Assembly: GCA_003314535.1 (NCBI GenBank)
Contig: POSG01000001.1
Coordinates: forward strand, 124,001-188,000
Length of the DNA stretch: 64,000 nt
Source: Geobacter sp.
GTDB taxonomy: Bacteria; Desulfobacterota; Desulfuromonadia; Geobacterales; Geobacteraceae
Direction of reading: 5' to 3'
Shown here: positions 34,879 through 43,873 of the stretch, piece by piece
Numbering within the stretch: position 1 is the stretch's first letter
How the letters are laid out: every line of letters begins with the position of its first letter
The notes under the pieces: model-generated
Told to the model about the DNA's origin: nothing
The model's database searches: none
Seen by the model: the letters and a program-made list of their open reading frames with translations, nothing else
Position numbers and translations under genes: made by a program

Positions 34879-35318
34879 ATTCCCAGCTCCCTCTGCTGGA
34901 GAGCTATCTCGTCGAGAAAAGCCTGCTCTTTCACTGCCAGCGCTTTTTCGTGTGCTTCGAGCTTTTTCTTTTTCAGCTCTTCCATTATTTTCTTGTCCGT
35001 TGCCGCTTCAACGAGGCTGTTGTTCTTTTCCTCCTGCTTGCGGTCCAGGGCAGTCACTTTCTCGCGTTGATCCAGGATATCCTTTTTCTTTTTCCTGAAG
35101 AAATCCGCATAGAGCTGCAGCTCCATGGCGCCGATGCCGTCGATCTGCCTTTTCAGGAATTCCAGGTTAAGTTTCTCGATGGATTCCTCTTCACGACGCA
35201 ACTTTTCCTCGGCCATCTCGAACTCCCGCTTGGCCAGCGCGAATTCCTGCTTTCGAAGCTTTTCCGTTTCCCGGCGATAGTGAAGAACCCTCTCAAGCGT
35301 GAAGACATTCCGTTTCAT
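34875..35318 (-). CDS. fliJ: Flagellar export protein FliJ
   Basis: The 147-aa protein is one long antiparallel coiled coil, with the FliJ start FTLERVLHYRRETEKLRKQE and continuous heptads to the end. FliJ acts as the central stalk of the FliI ATPase ring and links it to FlhA. I start at the ATG at 35318 with GGAGGAGG upstream. It follows fliI. Confidence 0.9.
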   Translation of the reverse strand: MKRNVFTLERVLHYRRETEKLRKQEFALAKREFEMAEEKLRREEESIEKLNLEFLKRQIDGIGAMELQLYADFFRKKKKDILDQREKVTALDRKQEEKNNSLVEAATDKKIMEELKKKKLEAHEKALAVKEQAFLDEIALQQRELGI

Positions 35319-35373
35319 ACAACCTCCTCCCAACTTTCCCCATCACTGATTCAAAGTGATCATGCTGCCCCTT

Positions 35374-36696
35374 CTACTGTTCTGCGCATATCGCTCGCAG
35401 CTCCGACAGAGCGTTGTCAAACGGTATGTTTTCGTGAACGTTCTGCTTGATATAGGAAACGACCCGGTCGATGTTTTTTACGGCCACGTCAATCTTCGGG
35501 TTGCTTCCCTGCTTGTACGCCCCGATGTTGATCAGGTCTTCCGCCTGCCTGTAGGTGGCAAGAACCTCCTTGCACCTGCCGGCAAGTTCCCTGTGTTCAG
35601 CTTCGGTTACAGCGTTCATGACCCTGCTGGCGCTGGCCAGGACATCAATGGGCGGGTAGATGTTCCTCGAAGCCAGGTCCCTGGATAGCACGATGTGGCC
35701 GTCAAGTATGCTTCTCATTGAGTCGCACACGGGTTCGTTGAAATCGTCTCCTTCCACCAGGACGGTATAAAGGCCTGTTATGCTGCCGTTCAGGAAATTG
35801 CCGGTCCGCTCCAGGAGCTTGGGAAGTGCGGCAAAAACCGATGGCGTATACCCTTTGGTGGTTGGAGGCTCACCAATGGCGAGCCCTACTTCCCGCATTG
35901 CCATCGCGAAACGGGTAGCGGAATCCATCATAAGCAGCACCCTTGCGCCCTGGCCCTGGAAATACTCGGCTATGGTCGTGGCGATATAGGCGCCCCTCAT
36001 CCTGACAAGAGGGGGTTGGTCGGACGTGGCGACAACAACCACGGATTTTCTGAGCCCCTCTCCCCTCAGGTCGTTCTCGATGAATTCCTTGAGTTCCCTC
36101 CCGCGTTCGCCGATAAGGGCAATCACGTTGACATCGGCTTCAGTATAGCGGGCAATCATGCCCAAAAGAGTCGATTTGCCCACGCCGGAGCCGGCCATTA
36201 TGCCGACACGCTGACCCTCTCCACAGGTCAGCAGGCCGTTTATGGCGCGAATGCCCAGATCGAGCGGCCGCCGGATCGGCGCTCTCTTCATGGGGTTTAC
36301 CGGCTGCGCATAAATGGGGTTCTCGTCTTGGACCAATATCGGGCCCTTGTCATCAATGGGATTGCCGAGACCGTCTATGACGCGTCCCAGGAGAGACTGG
36401 CCCACCCCCAGTGACGACTTTTCCCTCTTGACCGCTATCAGGCTGCCAAGCCCCACGCCGCGAAGTTCGCCCAAAGGCATGAGCAGCGTCTTGTTGTCCC
36501 GGAATCCGACCACTTCGGCCGGAATCGGGTCTCCGGAAAGTGGATAGATTTCGCACAGTGCGCCAACCGCTGCGCCAGGGCAATAGCCTTCGATGACAAG
36601 ACCAACGACTTGCGTAACCTTGCCGTGGAAACGTATAGAAGTCATGTGGTCAATGGCGTCCAGGTAGCGGGACAGGTCAATTTTCTTCATATGCAT
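35374..36696 (-). CDS. fliI: Flagellar export ATPase FliI
   Basis: The 440-aa protein has F1-ATPase beta-like motifs: Walker A GSGVGKST, then IGERGRELKEFIE, the Walker B stretch VLLMMDSATRFAMAMREVGL and the GEPPTTKGYTPSVFA loop. It energises unfolding and delivery of export substrates. The ATG at 36696 has GAGGG 6 nt upstream and overlaps the fliH 3' end by 20 bp; the next ATG (36690) is possible. Confidence 0.96.
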   Translation of the reverse strand: MHMKKIDLSRYLDAIDHMTSIRFHGKVTQVVGLVIEGYCPGAAVGALCEIYPLSGDPIPAEVVGFRDNKTLLMPLGELRGVGLGSLIAVKREKSSLGVGQSLLGRVIDGLGNPIDDKGPILVQDENPIYAQPVNPMKRAPIRRPLDLGIRAINGLLTCGEGQRVGIMAGSGVGKSTLLGMIARYTEADVNVIALIGERGRELKEFIENDLRGEGLRKSVVVVATSDQPPLVRMRGAYIATTIAEYFQGQGARVLLMMDSATRFAMAMREVGLAIGEPPTTKGYTPSVFAALPKLLERTGNFLNGSITGLYTVLVEGDDFNEPVCDSMRSILDGHIVLSRDLASRNIYPPIDVLASASRVMNAVTEAEHRELAGRCKEVLATYRQAEDLINIGAYKQGSNPKIDVAVKNIDRVVSYIKQNVHENIPFDNALSELRAICAEQ

Positions 36697-37486
36697 ATGG
36701 TTCCCTCTCACCCGGCAGTTTTGCGCCAAGGCTCATGGAACTGTTCTTCTCCTCGACAAGCCTCCGGAACATTTCATCCAGCTGCGTCTCGGCGCGGGCA
36801 TCGATTTCCCCCATGATCGTATCCACAATGCATCCACCCGGAGAGACGGAATCGTCGGCCTTCAATTCCAGCTGCCGGTCCTCGCTCAAACCGTTCAGGT
36901 AAAGATTCTTGTGGGCATTAACGAGCCGGTGATCCTCCGGATTCAGCCGTAATACGATCTCGTCCCTTTCCGAAGAGCTGTTCACCGCCGCAGATACGAT
37001 CTTGGCAAGTATCAGCCTGTCGGTGGTAATTTCCTGGTGGATTACCTTGCGAGCGATCCTGAACACAAGTTTCAGGATGTCCTCTTCGGTTTCGCGAAGG
37101 ATTTGACCCCTCATGACCGAAAGCTCCTCCACCGCATCGCGCAGCGCCTTGAAGACGTTGGCCAGACCCCTTTCAGCCTGCCTCTTGCCGTCCTCGAAGC
37201 CTCTGTCGTATGACTCCTGGACCTTGCGAACGTGTTCCTCCTCCGGTATGCCCATGACCTGGACAACCGCAGGGCTGTCGTCTTCACCCTGGTCCGCTTC
37301 TCCGGCACAATCCATTATGTGCGTGCTGACGTTCCCCTGGGGCATCAGGGTATCCAGGAACGGTACGAATGCCGAATCATTCGGTTCTGTTTGCCGGGAG
37401 CAAGCAGTACCCACAATTTCCAGCTGGAAAGGTGAAATGTTATAGCTGTTCGAGTTGCCGGGCTTTATGATTTTACACGAGGACAT
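36677..37486 (-). CDS. fliH: Flagellar export ATPase regulator FliH
   Basis: The 269-aa protein has a disordered N-terminus, a coiled segment with the FliH-type GxxxG-like helix (VQESYDRGFEDGKRQAERGL) and a V-ATPase-E-like C-terminal domain (LVFRIARKVIHQEITTDR, SPGGCIVDTIMGEIDARAET). It holds FliI in check and links it to FliN. The ATG at 37486 has GGAGG at 5 nt and overlaps fliG by 14 bp. Confidence 0.92.
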   Translation of the reverse strand: MSSCKIIKPGNSNSYNISPFQLEIVGTACSRQTEPNDSAFVPFLDTLMPQGNVSTHIMDCAGEADQGEDDSPAVVQVMGIPEEEHVRKVQESYDRGFEDGKRQAERGLANVFKALRDAVEELSVMRGQILRETEEDILKLVFRIARKVIHQEITTDRLILAKIVSAAVNSSSERDEIVLRLNPEDHRLVNAHKNLYLNGLSEDRQLELKADDSVSPGGCIVDTIMGEIDARAETQLDEMFRRLVEEKNSSMSLGAKLPGEREPYAYEEN

Positions 37487-38465
37487 CATCCCCTCCCCTG
37501 CCGGCAATCACGAGTTGCCCCTCTTCCTCCATTCTCCTCACGATCTTGATTATTTCGGACTGGGCGCGCTCCACGTCTGACAGCCTGACCGGTCCCATGA
37601 CTTCCAGGTCTTCCTTGATCATTTCGGCGGCACGGCTTGAAATGTTGCGGAATATCTTGTCCTTCAACTCGTCGGTCGCGGTTTTCATGGCCAGAGTCAG
37701 CGTGTCGTTGCTCACTTCCCGCATGATAGCCTGGATTCCGCGGTCATCCAGGTGCACGAAGTCTTCGAAGGTAAAGAGATGCTTGCGTATGACCTCGGCA
37801 AGCGGCGGCTTGAGGACATCCAGCTTGTCGAGGATCTGTTTTTCCCGGCTCCGGTCAAAATGGTTGAACATGTCGACGACTTTTTCCACGCCCCCGACCT
37901 TGAATCTCTGTATCCCTCCGACTGCAGTCAGTTCAAGCCTCATCACTTCTTCGATGTCCGATATGATCTCGGGTGACACCTGATCCACATCGGCAATCCT
38001 CATTACCACTTCTGCCTGAAGTTCCTGGGGGAGAAATCCTATGATCTCGCTGGTCTGCCTTGCCTTGAGCTTTGCGAGCACCACGGCAATCGTCTGGGGG
38101 TGCTCCTGGCTGAGGAAGTTCGCTATGGTTTTCGAGTCCATGTTGGCCAGCATGTCGGTCATGTCACCGAAATTGGCCACGCTCAACTCCTTGAGGAGAG
38201 CCTCGGCCTTGGTCGGGCCAAGCGCCTTTTCAAGGATCTTGCGCACGAATTCCTCGCCCTGGGAGAATATGCCGGTTTCAGGGTCGGTGATATCCACGTA
38301 TTCGTTGACGACCTCCTGGATCGAGCTTCTGGGCACATGGCCCAGGCGGGCCATGCTCTGGCTGATCCTCTTGATCTCTGTATCCTCCATGTGCTCGAAG
38401 ACCTTGCTGGTTGCCTCCGGGCCGAGGTAAAGCAAAAGAATGGCAGCCTTGTCGGTTCCGTCCAT
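37473..38465 (-). CDS. fliG: Rotor/switch protein FliG
   Basis: The 330-aa protein shows the three FliG domains: N-terminal (DKAAILLLYLGPEATSKVFE), middle with the EHPQT motif (SQEHPQTIAVVLAKL), and C-terminal with the charged torque helix (IIRKHLFTFEDFVHLDDRGI, RAAEMIKEDLEVMGPVRLSD). It couples FliF to the C-ring and interacts with MotA. It starts 68 bp after fliF, with GAGAGG 6 nt before the ATG. Confidence 0.96.
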   Translation of the reverse strand: MDGTDKAAILLLYLGPEATSKVFEHMEDTEIKRISQSMARLGHVPRSSIQEVVNEYVDITDPETGIFSQGEEFVRKILEKALGPTKAEALLKELSVANFGDMTDMLANMDSKTIANFLSQEHPQTIAVVLAKLKARQTSEIIGFLPQELQAEVVMRIADVDQVSPEIISDIEEVMRLELTAVGGIQRFKVGGVEKVVDMFNHFDRSREKQILDKLDVLKPPLAEVIRKHLFTFEDFVHLDDRGIQAIMREVSNDTLTLAMKTATDELKDKIFRNISSRAAEMIKEDLEVMGPVRLSDVERAQSEIIKIVRRMEEEGQLVIAGRGGDDVLV

Positions 38466-38533
38466 TTCAAACCTCTCGCCGGCTGGAAAGACCAGCCGGG
38501 TATTTCATGATGCCATGACCAGTCACGACAGCG

Positions 38534-40111
38534 CTAATCCCTTTTCTGCAGCCAGTTTTGCAGGATCTGCGCAGTCTGGTACGGGTCATTTTTCACCTTT
38601 TCAATCAATTCCATCTGGTTGACGGTATACATGGCCAACGCTGCCTTGTTCTGGTTGGTCAACTGGTCGTCTTCTTCACGCAGCGGCGAGAAGCTTTCCA
38701 TTGCCTGACGCCTTTCCGAGCGCAGTACCGCAAGAAGAGGCCTGATGACGAAGAACAGCAACGCCAAGAAGCCAAGACCGATGAGCATGTTCTTCAGCAC
38801 CGAAGCCACAATGGGCATATTCCACCAGGACTCCGCCCCGTCCTTGTCGGCCGGGGATTCGTCCTGGAAAGGAATGTTGGCCACGGTCACCTGGTCCCCT
38901 CTTTCCACGTTGAAACCCACTGCTCCTTTTGCCAGCGCATCTATCTTCTGCAGTTCGTCAGTGCTCCTTGGCTGATATTTCGGTTTTGCAGAGCTACCGG
39001 AACCGGAAGCAGCTTCATACTTTCCATCGACAAGTATGGCCACCGAGATCCGAGCAAGCGTCCCGACCGGTTCAATGGTCCTGGCAGTGCTGCGGCTGAT
39101 CTCGTAGTTCATGGTCTCATCGCTTTTTGAACCCGAGTTGGATGGCGCTGCAGGCACCGTGGCTCCTGCCTTGCCCAGATTGCTCTGGACACCGGGGATC
39201 CCTGAAGCGGAGGTCGTGGACCCGTTCTTCTCCTCGGTCCGCTGCTCGCTCCGCACTACGGTCGCTTCCGGGTCATAGCGTTCCTCGTATCTTTCCACCT
39301 GCTTGAAATTGAAAACCGCGTTAACCCTCGCCACCGACTTCCCTGCGCCTACCGCCTTGTCAAGCAGCGTCTGCAGTCGCTCCTCGACAGCTTTTTCATA
39401 GTTTCGCTGCATTTCCAGCATCGAAGAAGTCATCTTACCGTTGGGATCTGTAGCGCCGGCCTTGCTGAGAATCTTGCCCCGGCTGTCCAGCACGGTGACC
39501 TTGTCCGGGTCCATGCCCTCTATTGCGGAGGAAACAAGATGTATTATTCCCTGGACCTCGCCGTCTCTCAACGAGCGCCCGGACTTCATCCGCAATACTA
39601 CCGAAGCGGTTGCCGGTTTTTCCTCATCCTTGAACAATGACTTCTCGGGAATCGCGATATGTACGCGCGCCTGCTCCACACCAGCTATCTGGGATATGGT
39701 CCTTGACAGTTCTCCCTGCAATGCCCTCTGGTAATTGAGTTTCTGCACGAACTCGGTCATGCCGAAGTTTTTCCTGTCGAAAATTTCGAAACCGATGCCG
39801 CTTCCCTGCGGCAATCCCTCGGAGGCAAGCGAGAGGCGCAGGTCATATACTTTGTCCGAAGGAACCGATATCGCCTTGCCGTCGGATTCGATCCGGTAAG
39901 GGATCTTCTGCTCTTTGAGTTTCTTGACGATTTCGCCCGCATCCTCACTGGACAGGTTGGAAAAGAGCGGCCTGTAATCCGTCCTGTTCGCCACCATGAT
40001 CAGAATAGTGAAAAGAAGCACCGAAAGCCCCACCACACTTCCGACAACGATTCGCTTCTTCGGACTCAAGGCCAGAAAAGGCTCGGTTATTTTTTTCAAT
40101 GCCTGTGACAT
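38534..40111 (-). CDS. fliF: MS-ring protein FliF
   Basis: The 525-aa protein has two membrane helices (about 25-45, VVGSVVGLSVLLFTILIMVA, and about 435-455) around a large periplasmic part with ring-building motifs (YQRALQGELSRTISQIAGVE, ARVHIAIPEKSLF). Its C-terminal tail binds FliG. FliF starts basal-body assembly. I use the ATG at 40111 with GGAG 5 nt upstream, rather than 40138. Confidence 0.96.
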   Translation of the reverse strand: MSQALKKITEPFLALSPKKRIVVGSVVGLSVLLFTILIMVANRTDYRPLFSNLSSEDAGEIVKKLKEQKIPYRIESDGKAISVPSDKVYDLRLSLASEGLPQGSGIGFEIFDRKNFGMTEFVQKLNYQRALQGELSRTISQIAGVEQARVHIAIPEKSLFKDEEKPATASVVLRMKSGRSLRDGEVQGIIHLVSSAIEGMDPDKVTVLDSRGKILSKAGATDPNGKMTSSMLEMQRNYEKAVEERLQTLLDKAVGAGKSVARVNAVFNFKQVERYEERYDPEATVVRSEQRTEEKNGSTTSASGIPGVQSNLGKAGATVPAAPSNSGSKSDETMNYEISRSTARTIEPVGTLARISVAILVDGKYEAASGSGSSAKPKYQPRSTDELQKIDALAKGAVGFNVERGDQVTVANIPFQDESPADKDGAESWWNMPIVASVLKNMLIGLGFLALLFFVIRPLLAVLRSERRQAMESFSPLREEDDQLTNQNKAALAMYTVNQMELIEKVKNDPYQTAQILQNWLQKRD

Positions 40112-40160
40112 TGTTGCTCCATATGGATTGCCGGTCACTGCCGTTCAAGGAACCGGGCCG

Positions 40161-40478
40161 TCAGATCTGCATCCGCATTATTTCGTGATAGGCATCGAGA
40201 GCCTTGTTCCGCACCTGGGTAAGGAACTGGAATGAAATGCTTGATTTTTCCATGGAAATCATGACTTCATGCAAGCCCTTCGATTCACCCGTTGCAAGCT
40301 TTTGGACCGCAGTGTCGGCCTGGTTCTGGAGGTCGTTGACCTTGTTGACCATATTTCCCAGCAACTGGGTAAAACCTTCAACGGGGGAAGTGTTTCCGGC
40401 ATTTCCTCCGCTCCCGGTCTGAAACTGACGGGATATGCCGTTTACACCCATGTTGCCATCAATCCCCTTGATAACCAT
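40161..40478 (-). CDS. fliE: MS-ring/rod adaptor FliE
   Basis: The 105-aa protein has the FliE C-terminal half (VNDLQNQADTAVQKLATGES, HEVMISMEKSSISFQFLTQV, NKALDAYHEIMRMQI). It links the MS ring to the first rod subunits. I use the ATG at 40478 with AGGAGGG 5 nt upstream; GTG at 40484 lies inside that space. Confidence 0.94.
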   Translation of the reverse strand: MVIKGIDGNMGVNGISRQFQTGSGGNAGNTSPVEGFTQLLGNMVNKVNDLQNQADTAVQKLATGESKGLHEVMISMEKSSISFQFLTQVRNKALDAYHEIMRMQI

Positions 40479-40557
40479 TCTCACCCTCCTGCATCATTGA
40501 ATGTATGTTTACGGCTGCCGTTATTCCCGAGAGGACACGGCAGCAAAAAGCCGCTTG

Positions 40558-40995
40558 CTACCTGCCGAGTTCCAGGGTCTTCAGCGCCATGGACTTGGCT
40601 GCCTGGACTGCAGTCACATTCGCTTCATACGCCCTGCTTGCCGTTATCATGTCCGCCATTTCCTCAACAACATTGACATTCGGCAATGCAACATATCCTG
40701 ACTGGTCAGCATCCGGATGGTGGGGATCGTATTTCAGACGTGGCGCTGACTGGTCTTCAACGATCTGGGTGACCCGAACGCCCGTAGGCTGCCCGCCCTT
40801 TATGCTATTCAGTGTTGATCCGAATGTCGGTCTCCCCGGGTCGGCAGCAAACACGGCATCTTTCCTTTTGTATGGGCCGCCCTCTTCAGTTCTCGTGGAA
40901 TTTGCATTGGCCAGATTGCTGGATATCAGGTTCATCCTGGTTCTTTCAGCGGTAAGCGCGGACGAGCTCACATCCATTGCGGTAAAGATGTCCAT
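40558..40995 (-). CDS. flgC: Proximal rod protein FlgC
   Basis: The 145-aa protein has FlgC motifs at both ends: FTAMDVSSSALTAERTRMNL with SSNLANANSTRT, and GYVALPNVNVVEEMADMITA with SRAYEANVTAVQ. It forms the proximal rod with FlgB and FlgF. It starts directly after flgB, without a gap. Confidence 0.96.
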   Translation of the reverse strand: MDIFTAMDVSSSALTAERTRMNLISSNLANANSTRTEEGGPYKRKDAVFAADPGRPTFGSTLNSIKGGQPTGVRVTQIVEDQSAPRLKYDPHHPDADQSGYVALPNVNVVEEMADMITASRAYEANVTAVQAAKSMALKTLELGR

Positions 40996-41424
40996 TTAGT
41001 TGCCTCCCTTTACGGCGTACTTCAGTCCCTCGAATTTTTTTGACAGGATCTGGATCGAAGCATTGTAAAGAATCTGGTTTTCCGCCAGTTTGCCCATTTC
41101 GCGCTCTATGTCCACCCTGTTTCCATCCCTTCCGCTGATGGAAGCAGGCGCTTCCTCCACGGTTCCCTCGACGTCTTCGACCTTGGACGACATCCCCTTG
41201 ATCGGTATGTGCCTGGGATGGGGCTCTGCAGTGGTCGACCGTGCCATTGGGGATTCTTTCAGGGCATTTTTCAATTCCTTTTCGAATGAAATGCTTTTTG
41301 CAACGTAATTTGGAGTTTCGGCATTGGCGATGTTGCCGGCCAGTTGGCTATGGTTCCTGGCCCTCAGATCCAATGTCTTGGCCAGCAGGTTAACCGTGCC
41401 GCCAAACATGTCGTCAATCGGCAT
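40996..41424 (-). CDS. flgB: Proximal rod protein FlgB
   Basis: The 142-aa protein shows FlgB motifs: VNLLAKTLDLRARNHSQLAG, NIANAETPNYVAK, and the C-terminal EREMGKLAENQILYNASIQI. I start it at the ATG at 41424, with AGGAG 6 nt upstream. The longer frame to 41469 would run into the promoter at 41460-41475 and cannot be translated from it. It heads the 13-gene flgB-to-flgE operon. Confidence 0.95.
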   Translation of the reverse strand: MPIDDMFGGTVNLLAKTLDLRARNHSQLAGNIANAETPNYVAKSISFEKELKNALKESPMARSTTAEPHPRHIPIKGMSSKVEDVEGTVEEAPASISGRDGNRVDIEREMGKLAENQILYNASIQILSKKFEGLKYAVKGGN

Positions 41425-41459
41425 TGACATCTCCTTTCCATGACCTTTGCAATGCTCAC

Positions 41460-41475
41460 AGCAAAACACATACCA
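41460..41475 (-). promoter_or_regulatory. Sigma-54 promoter of the flgB-flgE operon
   Basis: The minus strand reads TGGTATGTGTTTTGCT, one mismatch from TGGCAYG-N4-TTGCW. Transcription would start near 41449, giving a leader of about 25 nt with the ribosome site for flgB. A 14-bp sequence shared with another promoter lies 84 bp further upstream (41559-41572). Confidence 0.75.
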
Positions 41476-41562
41476 TCTCTATAATGTCATGTTATCGCCA
41501 AGTTATGCCATTCGATGCAACAAGTGACAGGTAGCGGGAACCGTTTTTTTTGACATGAGACG

Positions 41563-43674
41563 TTATTTTGACGTACCCGGCTCTCCGAAATTGGCGCGCC
41601 AGTCAAGCTCGTCAAGTCCGTTTTGCGCCAGTCTCTTCCAAACGGGATCCTTACCCTCGCGCACCAGTTGCTGCCAGTGATGCCGCGCTTCTTCATCCCG
41701 TCCCATCAATCTGAGCACCTCGCCGACCTTGAAAATGAACATCTCCCGTTGTTCACCACTGGAGGCTTCCTGGCCGGCCCAGTATGCGGCGAAAGCCCCT
41801 TTGAGATCCTTTCGCGCGATGCGGGCGGAAGCCATCACCAACCTGGCATCGGCGGCAGTAGAAGACCCCCCGGCCTTTCCCGATGCTGCAATGAAAAGTG
41901 CCATTGCTCTCTCGGCCCGCGCAAGGTCCTTCCTGTGTTCGCAGACTTTTCCCAGGCAGTACAAAGTCTCTTTTTCCGGGGCAGCCCCTTTTGCGCTCAG
42001 CAACGGTACGAGTGTGTCGTAAGCGGACGTTAAATCGCCGTTCCTGTACTGGATCCATCCAAGACGTTCCCTGACCTTCCAGGCCATGGCAGAAGATAAG
42101 TACCTGGCGAGAAAACTCTTCGCCGCACCAGCTGCCATGGCCATATCACCTATGATCCAGGCATCTTCTACTATGCGATAGCTGAGAAACGCCCCGTTTT
42201 CGCCGGCCCAGGCCGTCTCCACCAGTGAGCTGAAAAGAACGAGTTCCTCCCGGATCCTGCCTTTTTTTTCAAGGCAGGCCGCAATTTTCGGGATGAATTC
42301 CTTCTCGCCCAGGCACCTGGCAAGGGACGCCCTGTTGTCGAGAGCCAGGCGCACCAGGCCATCGCAATCCCCTGCCTTGTCCAGCTCATGGAATCGGCTC
42401 AACAAGAGGTCCTCATGCATCGTGCGGGCAACGTTTGCGAATATCCCGGCGGGGAATTTCTCCTTGTACTCGGTTACGGCACGCACTCCCGCGTCAACCG
42501 GTCCGTACATGGCCTCGATCAAAGCCCATTTGAAAAGAGCTTCATCCTTGAGCCCGGGATCGGAAGCTGCCGAATGGATGCGCCTGTATTCGCTGCTCAG
42601 CTTGCTGTAGTTATACGAGTTAACCGCAAACAGGTCCCGGTCGGCCAGGCGGATGGAAGCGAGCAATCCCGCACGGCTGCCCTGGAAGCAGTTCTTCACG
42701 TTACAGTAAACCGCCCGGGCATCCATTTCCCGCCCGCCGCGAGCCAGGATGTCTCCCAGCCTTACCAGCAGAAGAGGGCCGTACTTGGTGTCAGCCATGG
42801 CGACAACGAGTCGTTCGAGCATGCGATGGCCCCGCTCGAATTCACCGCAGCGAGCAAGGGTATCAGCGTATGAAAAGACGATCGACGGACTTTGCAGCAG
42901 GTAATCCGGCCAGAGGCTCTCTCCCTCCTTGAAAGATTTGAGAGCGGCATCGTATTTCTGCAGCAGGTATTGCGCCTCTCCCAGCCGGTATGCGGCGATG
43001 GCGCGCACCAATCCCCCGCGATTGAGAAATGCGGTAAAAACCTCTTCCGCCTCGGTTGCACGATCCTTGTAAAGCGCTTCTTCCCCGCGAAGGAACAAGC
43101 GCACATCGTTTTCCGGGAGCATCTTGCGGATAAGCGTACCTTCCGTAGGAAAGAAAGGGATATCGGATTTGAGGGGAGGGTCGAACTCCCGGATCAGCTT
43201 GCCTGCCCCGCTCCAGATGCGTTCCCTGTCAACCGGCATGGACAGGTCACTCCCTTGCGAAACAATACCGCACACGTCCACAATGAGCATGTTTGTCGAT
43301 ACATCGCCCGGAACGCGGATTCTGCCGAACCCATCATTCACGCGAAATGTCACAAGCAGGCGATCGCCACGGTCGGAAAGCTGCACAGCGGAAATGCGGG
43401 AATCGGCGAAACCCCGGTAACGTTTCAGCGCCAGACCCCGTGTCTCTTCGAGGGAGATCCTGATTCTTTTTTCGGGCAGGTGGCGAATCGAGTAGCGAAC
43501 CGGTTTTTCCAGGACGAAAACGAGCCTGGTAAAAAAGGCGCTGGACTTTATTTCCATCCGGGAAAGCCGGTTTAACCTTGTCTCACCCGCGGCGATACCG
43601 TTTGCGAGGAGGGCAAGAAGCAGGGACATGATAACGCACGAGCCATACCTCGCTAGCTGCCGGGAAGCCCTCAT
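41563..43674 (-). CDS. Periplasmic TPR protein with AMIN-like N-terminal domain
   Basis: The 703-aa protein starts with a signal peptide (SCVIMSLLLALLANGIAAGE). Residues 25-140 look like an AMIN-type beta domain (FTRLVFVLEKPVRYSIRHLP, DSRISAVQLSDRGDRLLVTF), which in other proteins binds peptidoglycan. The rest is a long series of TPR-like helix pairs (for example EAEEVFTAFLNRGG, AAYRLGEAQYLLQKYDAALK). I use the ATG at 43674 because a sigma-54 promoter at 43741-43756 puts the start of transcription next to the alternative ATG at 43728. It probably scaffolds flagellar assembly in the periplasm; this is inference from promoter and place. Confidence 0.78.
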   Translation of the reverse strand: MRASRQLARYGSCVIMSLLLALLANGIAAGETRLNRLSRMEIKSSAFFTRLVFVLEKPVRYSIRHLPEKRIRISLEETRGLALKRYRGFADSRISAVQLSDRGDRLLVTFRVNDGFGRIRVPGDVSTNMLIVDVCGIVSQGSDLSMPVDRERIWSGAGKLIREFDPPLKSDIPFFPTEGTLIRKMLPENDVRLFLRGEEALYKDRATEAEEVFTAFLNRGGLVRAIAAYRLGEAQYLLQKYDAALKSFKEGESLWPDYLLQSPSIVFSYADTLARCGEFERGHRMLERLVVAMADTKYGPLLLVRLGDILARGGREMDARAVYCNVKNCFQGSRAGLLASIRLADRDLFAVNSYNYSKLSSEYRRIHSAASDPGLKDEALFKWALIEAMYGPVDAGVRAVTEYKEKFPAGIFANVARTMHEDLLLSRFHELDKAGDCDGLVRLALDNRASLARCLGEKEFIPKIAACLEKKGRIREELVLFSSLVETAWAGENGAFLSYRIVEDAWIIGDMAMAAGAAKSFLARYLSSAMAWKVRERLGWIQYRNGDLTSAYDTLVPLLSAKGAAPEKETLYCLGKVCEHRKDLARAERAMALFIAASGKAGGSSTAADARLVMASARIARKDLKGAFAAYWAGQEASSGEQREMFIFKVGEVLRLMGRDEEARHHWQQLVREGKDPVWKRLAQNGLDELDWRANFGEPGTSK

Positions 43675-43740
43675 CCCGCTCGCTTGATGTCTTGCAACAA
43701 CCTTTGCAGTCACGACCGCATCCTCCATTGGATACAGGCG

Positions 43741-43756
43741 AGCAAAGGTCGTGCCG
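43741..43756 (-). promoter_or_regulatory. Sigma-54 promoter of the periplasmic TPR gene
   Basis: The minus strand reads CGGCACGACCTTTGCT, matching the full TGGCACG-N4-TTGCW consensus in all positions but the first. Transcription would start near 43730, about 56 nt before the chosen ATG. Confidence 0.8.
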
Positions 43757-43805
43757 CTCGACGAGGAGATGATTTATCAATACATCCGGTATGTTACGAA
43801 ATTTA

Positions 43806-43841
43806 CAAAGATGCGCTCCGACTATAAGTCAAAGATGCGCT
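43806..43841. repeat. Direct repeat upstream of a sigma-54 promoter
   Basis: The 12-mer CAAAGATGCGCT occurs at 43806-43817 and 43830-43841, 24 bp apart, in the same orientation. The copies lie about 77-111 bp before the predicted start of the TPR gene, the usual place for sites of a sigma-54 activator. Confidence 0.55.
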
Positions 43842-43873
43842 TACATGGCAGGACGTTATTTTGACACCACATT

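Noticed and set aside
41425-41469. N-terminal extension of FlgB
   Set aside because: It overlaps the -12 element of the sigma-54 promoter, so it would not be transcribed.
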